Source: Exiguobacterium acetylicum (GTDB lineage Bacteria; Bacillota; Bacilli; Exiguobacteriales; Exiguobacteriaceae). From it: a stretch of DNA of 64,000 bases. Of the stretch, positions 59,998-64,000 are shown one piece after another (position 1 is the first letter of the stretch; each line of letters begins with the position of its first letter). Below the pieces are notes generated by a model, which did no database searches, was not told the origin of the DNA, and saw only the letters and a list, made by a program, of their open reading frames with translations. Where the stretch lies: NCBI RefSeq assembly GCF_022170825.1, contig NZ_CP081878.1, forward strand, positions 2,935,001 to 2,999,000, in the 5' to 3' direction. The translations under genes and the position numbers were made by a program.

Positions 59998-60324
59998 ATG
60001 CATCAAGTGTCCGAAGTCCAGAAAAATGAAGCAACTCAATCTGCTCCAGCGATCGTCGAGAGCGCGACCTTTCAGCAATTGATGCGCCAAAAGAATGGCT
60101 TCATTCTCCCTGCCATCAGTTTTTGCCTTATTTTTTATTTTACGCTTCCGATTTTGACAAGCTATTTCACGATCTTGAACGAGCCGGTGTTCGGTGATAT
60201 CACGGGTGCTTGGATCTTCGCGTTTGCCCAGTTCATCATGACATGGACGTTTTGCATGATGTACAGCAAAAAAGCACGTGCCTTTGATAGACTCGTCGAA
60301 CAGATCAAGGAGGAGTCGAAATGA
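59998..60324 (+). CDS. DUF485 membrane protein
   Basis: A 108-residue protein with two hydrophobic segments, of the DUF485/YjcH family that is regularly paired with acetate symporters ActP. 'FQQLMRQKNGFILPAISFCLIFYF' and 'GAWIFAFAQFIMTWTFCMMYSKKA' are typical. It overlaps actP by ATGA. GGAGG seven bases before the ATG at 59998 sets the start. Confidence 0.9.
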   Translation: MHQVSEVQKNEATQSAPAIVESATFQQLMRQKNGFILPAISFCLIFYFTLPILTSYFTILNEPVFGDITGAWIFAFAQFIMTWTFCMMYSKKARAFDRLVEQIKEESK

Positions 60325-61877
60325 ATTATACTGCCGTTGCGTTATTTGCGGCGATCGTCGGTTTGACGCTCGTCATTACATACTTTGCCGCCCGTAAAAC
60401 AAAGACTGCTAACGACTTTTATACAGCAGATGGTGGATTAACCGGTGCGCAAAACGGGATGGCGATTGCCGGCGACTACATGTCTGCCGCCTCGTTCCTC
60501 GGTATTGCTGGGATGATTGCCTTAGCTGGCTTCGATGGATTCTTCTACTCGATCGGTTTCCTCGTTGCTTACCTCGTCGTCTTGTACCTCGTTGCCGAAC
60601 CACTTCGGAATCTCGGGAAATATACGATGGCCGATATGATCGCTGCTCGTTTCAACGCTTCAAAGGTTCGTGGGGTCGCTGCTATGAACTCGATTGCCAT
60701 CTCGATTTTCTACATGATTGCGCAACTCGTCGGTGCAGGTGCCTTGATTGAACTGTTACTAGGAATTCCTTACACGACGAGTGTCATCATCGTCGGGATC
60801 TTGATGACCGTTTACGTCGTCTTCGGTGGAATGACGGCGACCTCATGGGTCCAAATCATCAAAGCGATTCTCTTGATGGCAGGAACAGCTGTCATCTCAT
60901 TCATGGTCTTCGCGAAGTTCGATTTTTCGATTTTCAAGATGTTTGCAGAAGTCAAACAAGCGACGCCGCTCGGTGATTCATTTTTGAATCCCGGAAACAA
61001 GTTCAAGTTACCACTCGATACGATTTCATTAAATCTCGCACTCGTTCTCGGAACGGCTGGATTACCGCATATTTTAATTCGTTTCTTTACCGTCAAAGAT
61101 GCTCCGACAGCTCGTAAGTCCGTCGTGTATGCGACATGGATCATCGGTGCCTTTTATATCTTGACGATCTTCCTAGGCTTTGGTGCCGCTGCTTTCGTCG
61201 GTTCTGACGATATCATTGCTGCGAATGCCGCTGGTAACATGGCGGCACCACTTCTCGCCCAAGCACTCGGTGGCGATTTACTCTTCGCGTTCGTCGCTGC
61301 AGTCGCCTTTGCGACAATCCTCGCCGTTGTGGCAGGACTCGTCTTATCCGCAGCATCCGCCTTTGCTCATGACTTCTATAGTCATATTTTACGCAAAGGA
61401 CAAGCAACAGAAAAAGAACAGATGACGGCAGCACGACTCGCTTCCATCGCCGTCGCCTTGATTTCGATGGTACTGGCATTATTTGCACAAACGATGAACG
61501 TCGCGTTCCTTGTTTCGCTTGCCTTTGCTGTCGCAGCAAGTGCCAACTTGCCAGTCATTCTCTTGACGATCTTCTGGCGCCGTTTCAATACTGGCGGAGC
61601 AGTCACAGGTATGGTCGTCGGGTTATTCTCTTCACTGATTCTCGTCGCACTCAGTCCAAATCTTTGGGCAGTCGACGGTTCAGCCTTGTTCGTCGGGGAA
61701 GCCCTCTTCCCGCTGACGAATCCAGGAATCGTCTCTATCCCACTTGGTTTCCTCGGAGCCATCGTTGGGACGTTGTTGACGAAATCGAACGAAGTCGCCG
61801 GTAACTTCGAACGAATCATAGTCAAGGCCAATACCGGTATCGATGCAGCTACAGAAGTCGCCGCGTCAAAAGAATAA
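60321..61877 (+). CDS. actP: Cation/acetate symporter (solute:sodium symporter)
   Basis: A 518-residue SSS-family symporter with 13 hydrophobic segments. 'DFYTADGGLTGAQNGMAIAGDYMSAASFLGIAGM' (residues ~33-66), 'LGTAGLPHILIRFFTVKDA' and 'DFYSHIL' are typical of ActP. It should import acetate or related monocarboxylates with sodium. Translational coupling with the DUF485 gene and a perfect cre site support a role in acetate reuse after glucose is exhausted. Confidence 0.93.
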   Translation: MNYTAVALFAAIVGLTLVITYFAARKTKTANDFYTADGGLTGAQNGMAIAGDYMSAASFLGIAGMIALAGFDGFFYSIGFLVAYLVVLYLVAEPLRNLGKYTMADMIAARFNASKVRGVAAMNSIAISIFYMIAQLVGAGALIELLLGIPYTTSVIIVGILMTVYVVFGGMTATSWVQIIKAILLMAGTAVISFMVFAKFDFSIFKMFAEVKQATPLGDSFLNPGNKFKLPLDTISLNLALVLGTAGLPHILIRFFTVKDAPTARKSVVYATWIIGAFYILTIFLGFGAAAFVGSDDIIAANAAGNMAAPLLAQALGGDLLFAFVAAVAFATILAVVAGLVLSAASAFAHDFYSHILRKGQATEKEQMTAARLASIAVALISMVLALFAQTMNVAFLVSLAFAVAASANLPVILLTIFWRRFNTGGAVTGMVVGLFSSLILVALSPNLWAVDGSALFVGEALFPLTNPGIVSIPLGFLGAIVGTLLTKSNEVAGNFERIIVKANTGIDAATEVAASKE

Positions 61878-61887
61878 GTTCCCCTTA

Positions 61888-61925
61888 ACGGCTCCTTCAA
61901 CCCCCTTGAAGGAGCCGTCCCCTTT
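61888..61925 (+). terminator. Terminator after actP
   Basis: ACGGCTCCTTCAA/TTGAAGGAGCCGT arms with a five-base loop and a short T-tract. Confidence 0.8.
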
Positions 61926-61991
61926 TACATTTTTCTCATTCATTGCGATACTTAGTGAATCATATAGAAGAATGAGAAAGGAAGACTGTAC

Positions 61992-62849
61992 ATGGATCTC
62001 GCTTTTTATTATTTCTTAATCCTTGGATTTTTCATTGGCATCATTTCCGGCTTTTTCGGAATCGGTGGTGGCATCATCTTAACGCCACTATTACTCATTT
62101 TAGGATATGCTCCGAGTGTCGCGATCGCGACGAGTCTCATGCTGACTCTTGGATCTACCGTTTCAGGAACAATCTCTCACTTACGTCTTAAGAATGTCGT
62201 CTGGCGCGATAGTCTCGTCGTCGGTGGCGTCGGAATCATCGGTTCGACGATTGCGACACCACTCGTCCTTCGTTTAGAGGAAGTCAACGGTGCCCATCTC
62301 GTCATCTCGATCGTTTATATCGGACTCTTACTCTACTTTGCGAATAAGTTCTTACGTCCAAAATCGACGACAGGTGAACAGACCGGTTGGAAAAATCGAT
62401 ATCTTGCTCTTGCCTTCACGGGTCTGTTCGCAGGATTCATCTCTTCGTTACTTGGTGTCAGCGGTGGATTCATCATCACACCGTTACTCGTCGGGATCGT
62501 TGGCTATGAGTTGAAACGTGCAGTCGGAACGAGTATTGCTTCCGCGTTACTGATCGTCCTATCGGGACTCGTCAACTATACGGTCGCAAGTACGAACATC
62601 GATATCTTAGTCGGTATCATGCTAATCGTCGGTGCCTTGCTCGGAGCACCAATCGGAGCGAAGCAGTTGACGCATTTTGAAAGTCCGTTCGTCAAAAAGT
62701 ACCTCGGTATCTTCTATTTGACGGTTGCGATCAGTGTCTTATTTGAAGTCCTCGGCTGGAACGTCGCCTCACTCTCTGTCCTCGTTGCCCTTAGTTTAAT
62801 TTTCTTACTGACACTCCTCATCTACAGTCGTCGTCGAACGAATGGATGA
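61992..62849 (+). CDS. TauE/SafE-family exporter
   Basis: A 285-residue membrane protein with eight hydrophobic segments in two related halves, each with the motif GFFGIGGGIILTPLLL or LLGVSGGFIITPLLVG. The family (sulfite exporter TauE/SafE) moves sulfoacetate, sulfite or other small organic anions; the substrate cannot be set here. AAAGGA precedes the ATG. Confidence 0.92.
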   Translation: MDLAFYYFLILGFFIGIISGFFGIGGGIILTPLLLILGYAPSVAIATSLMLTLGSTVSGTISHLRLKNVVWRDSLVVGGVGIIGSTIATPLVLRLEEVNGAHLVISIVYIGLLLYFANKFLRPKSTTGEQTGWKNRYLALAFTGLFAGFISSLLGVSGGFIITPLLVGIVGYELKRAVGTSIASALLIVLSGLVNYTVASTNIDILVGIMLIVGALLGAPIGAKQLTHFESPFVKKYLGIFYLTVAISVLFEVLGWNVASLSVLVALSLIFLLTLLIYSRRRTNG

Positions 62850-62862
62850 ATCGTCTTATCAG

Positions 62863-62903
62863 AAAAGCGGTGATGCCTTCTATCAGGCATCACCGCTTTT
62901 TTC
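62863..62903. terminator. Bidirectional terminator
   Basis: AAAGCGGTGATGCC/GGCATCACCGCTTT, perfect arms, between convergent genes. Confidence 0.9.
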
Positions 62904-62905
62904 CG

Positions 62906-64000
62906 TTAAGCCACTCGTTTATGACCCGCCCGTTCGTAGTTCCTCGTTTGTTCAATGACTAAGTGCGACAAGAACAACATTCCAATCAAGTTCGGAATCA
63001 TCATCAACCCATTTGCGATATCTGCGACGAGCCACAACGGTTCTAGTTGAGCAACGGCACCATAACAAGCTGCAAGAGCGAAGAACACACGATAACCTTC
63101 ATTGAAGCGTGTTGTACCGCTCAAGTACTCTAAACATTTTTCTCCGTAGACATACCATCCGATGATCGTCGAATAACCAAAGAAGAAGACGGAGAAAGCA
63201 ACGGTCCATTCTCCAAATGATCCAAGGACACTCGCAAAGGCAGTTGCCGTCAGTGCTGCCCCAGAAAGACTCGCGTCATGCGTCATACCTGAATGTAGCC
63301 CACCTGACGGATCCCAAAAGCCTGTCGTCAGAAGGACGAGTGCAGTCATCGTACAGACGATCAAGGTCACGATGAAGGTACTCGTCATCGAGATCAATCC
63401 TTGCTCGACTGGGCGTTCACTTTTTGCAGATCCAGCAATTAATGCTGCTGTCCCAAGTCCTGCCTCGTTCGTAAAAATCCCGCGTGCTACACCGACTTGC
63501 ATCGCCATCATGATGGACACACCTGTAAAAGCACCTGCTGGCGCAAGCGGCTGGAACGCATATTCAAAGATTAATCCTAAAGCTGGCAAAATCTGATCCG
63601 CCTTCAATACTAAGAGGACACAAGCGGCACCGATATACAGTAAGCTCATGATCGGAACGAAAATTGTCGAGATGGCACTGACACGTTCAAGTCCACCACG
63701 GATCGATACATAGACTGCAATCGCAAGCAATACACCAAACAGTAGCAACGGCACACGGAAAGATTGCTCAAGCACCGTCGCCATCGCATTTGCTTGTACC
63801 GTGTTTCCGACACCAAATGATGCGATTAAACCAAATACCGCAAACAAAATCGCGAGGAATTTGAATTTCGGTCCTAGTCCCTTCTCGATATAATACATCG
63901 GTCCACTAACGGCTTCGCCTCGTTCATTTCGACTTCTAAAGAGAATAGCAAGTAGGCTTTCCGCATATTTCGTTGCCATTCCGATCAAACCAATGATCCA
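62906..64000 (-). CDS. Sodium:alanine symporter, AGCS family (partial)
   Basis: The gene reads leftward from beyond the right edge, so its N-terminal part is missing. The visible 364 codons begin with 'WIIGLIGMATKYAESLLA'. 'GPMYYIEKGLG', 'IRGGLERVSAISTIFVPIMS' and 'ARGIFTNEAGLGTAALIAGSA' are AGCS signatures. It should be a sodium/alanine or glycine symporter and is a diverged paralogue of the gene at 16730-18175. Confidence 0.92.
   Translation of the reverse strand, partial: WIIGLIGMATKYAESLLAILFRSRNERGEAVSGPMYYIEKGLGPKFKFLAILFAVFGLIASFGVGNTVQANAMATVLEQSFRVPLLLFGVLLAIAVYVSIRGGLERVSAISTIFVPIMSLLYIGAACVLLVLKADQILPALGLIFEYAFQPLAPAGAFTGVSIMMAMQVGVARGIFTNEAGLGTAALIAGSAKSERPVEQGLISMTSTFIVTLIVCTMTALVLLTTGFWDPSGGLHSGMTHDASLSGAALTATAFASVLGSFGEWTVAFSVFFFGYSTIIGWYVYGEKCLEYLSGTTRFNEGYRVFFALAACYGAVAQLEPLWLVADIANGLMMIPNLIGMLFLSHLVIEQTRNYERAGHKRVA

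Noticed and set aside
1-64000. tRNA, rRNA, CRISPR, prophage, insertion sequence or replication origin
   Set aside because: No sequence with these features was seen; the regions between genes are explained by promoters, terminators and leaders.

Overview
The window reads as chromosomal DNA of a low-to-mid-GC Firmicute of the Bacillales. The rsbV-rsbW-sigB block next to ndoA/ndoAI-alr-acpS and tex, the T-box leader on argS, the S-box (SAM) riboswitch, and the Fur, Zur, CcpA and GlnR-type sites all point there. Gene content and codon style look most like Exiguobacterium; that genus call is inference, because no 16S gene is present. No rRNA, tRNA, CRISPR array, prophage or insertion sequence was seen. 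Both edges cut a gene: tex on the left and an AGCS symporter on the right.

Layout. 1-6.2 kb: tex, a minimal sigma-B operon (rsbV-rsbW-sigB, without rsbRSTU or rsbX), the EndoA toxin and a short antitoxin, alr, acpS, and a rhomboid protease. 6.2-12.1 kb: small proteins, a pterin dehydratase, the NAD salvage pair pncA-pncB, a YwpF-like protein, a phosphatase and an esterase. 12.2-21 kb: a Zur-boxed zinc-binding lipoprotein, a SAM-riboswitch-controlled NhaC-type transporter (probably methionine uptake), an aldo/keto reductase, an AGCS amino-acid symporter with a GlnR/TnrA-type box, and a four-domain CoA-disulfide-reductase/rhodanese/TusA/DsrE protein with a CstR-like operator.

21.6-29.9 kb is the most unusual part. 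One Fur box and promoter precede eight tightly packed, mostly overlapping genes: a helical-repeat lipoprotein, a UDP-glucuronate-4-epimerase-like enzyme, a flippase-like membrane protein, a membrane alkaline-phosphatase-superfamily enzyme, a dolichyl-phosphate-sugar-synthase-like GT2, an FTR1 partner protein, the FTR1 iron permease and a GT-C membrane glycosyltransferase. Read together this looks like an iron-starvation operon that joins iron import to polyprenyl-phosphate-linked surface glycosylation, possibly with an acidic sugar.

30-46 kb: a YitT membrane protein behind a long structured leader with a Shine-Dalgarno-masking hairpin (candidate riboswitch), an NADH oxidase with Rex-like and FNR-like sites, a sigma-B-controlled dehydrogenase, a 156-nt structured intergenic repeat, a two-component system beside an acidic triple-repeat secreted protein and a site-2 protease, a MATE exporter, an exonuclease with an SOS-like box, an OYE reductase and an MMPL exporter. 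46-64 kb: a pullulanase with a C-terminal membrane tail, YajQ, 3-hydroxybutyrate dehydrogenase with a LysR regulator, T-box argS, a GGDEF protein, TrhO with a three-way-junction leader, a TVP38-like protein, a CcpA-site acetate symporter operon, a TauE/SafE exporter and a second AGCS symporter. Most convergent gene pairs are separated by clear intrinsic terminators.
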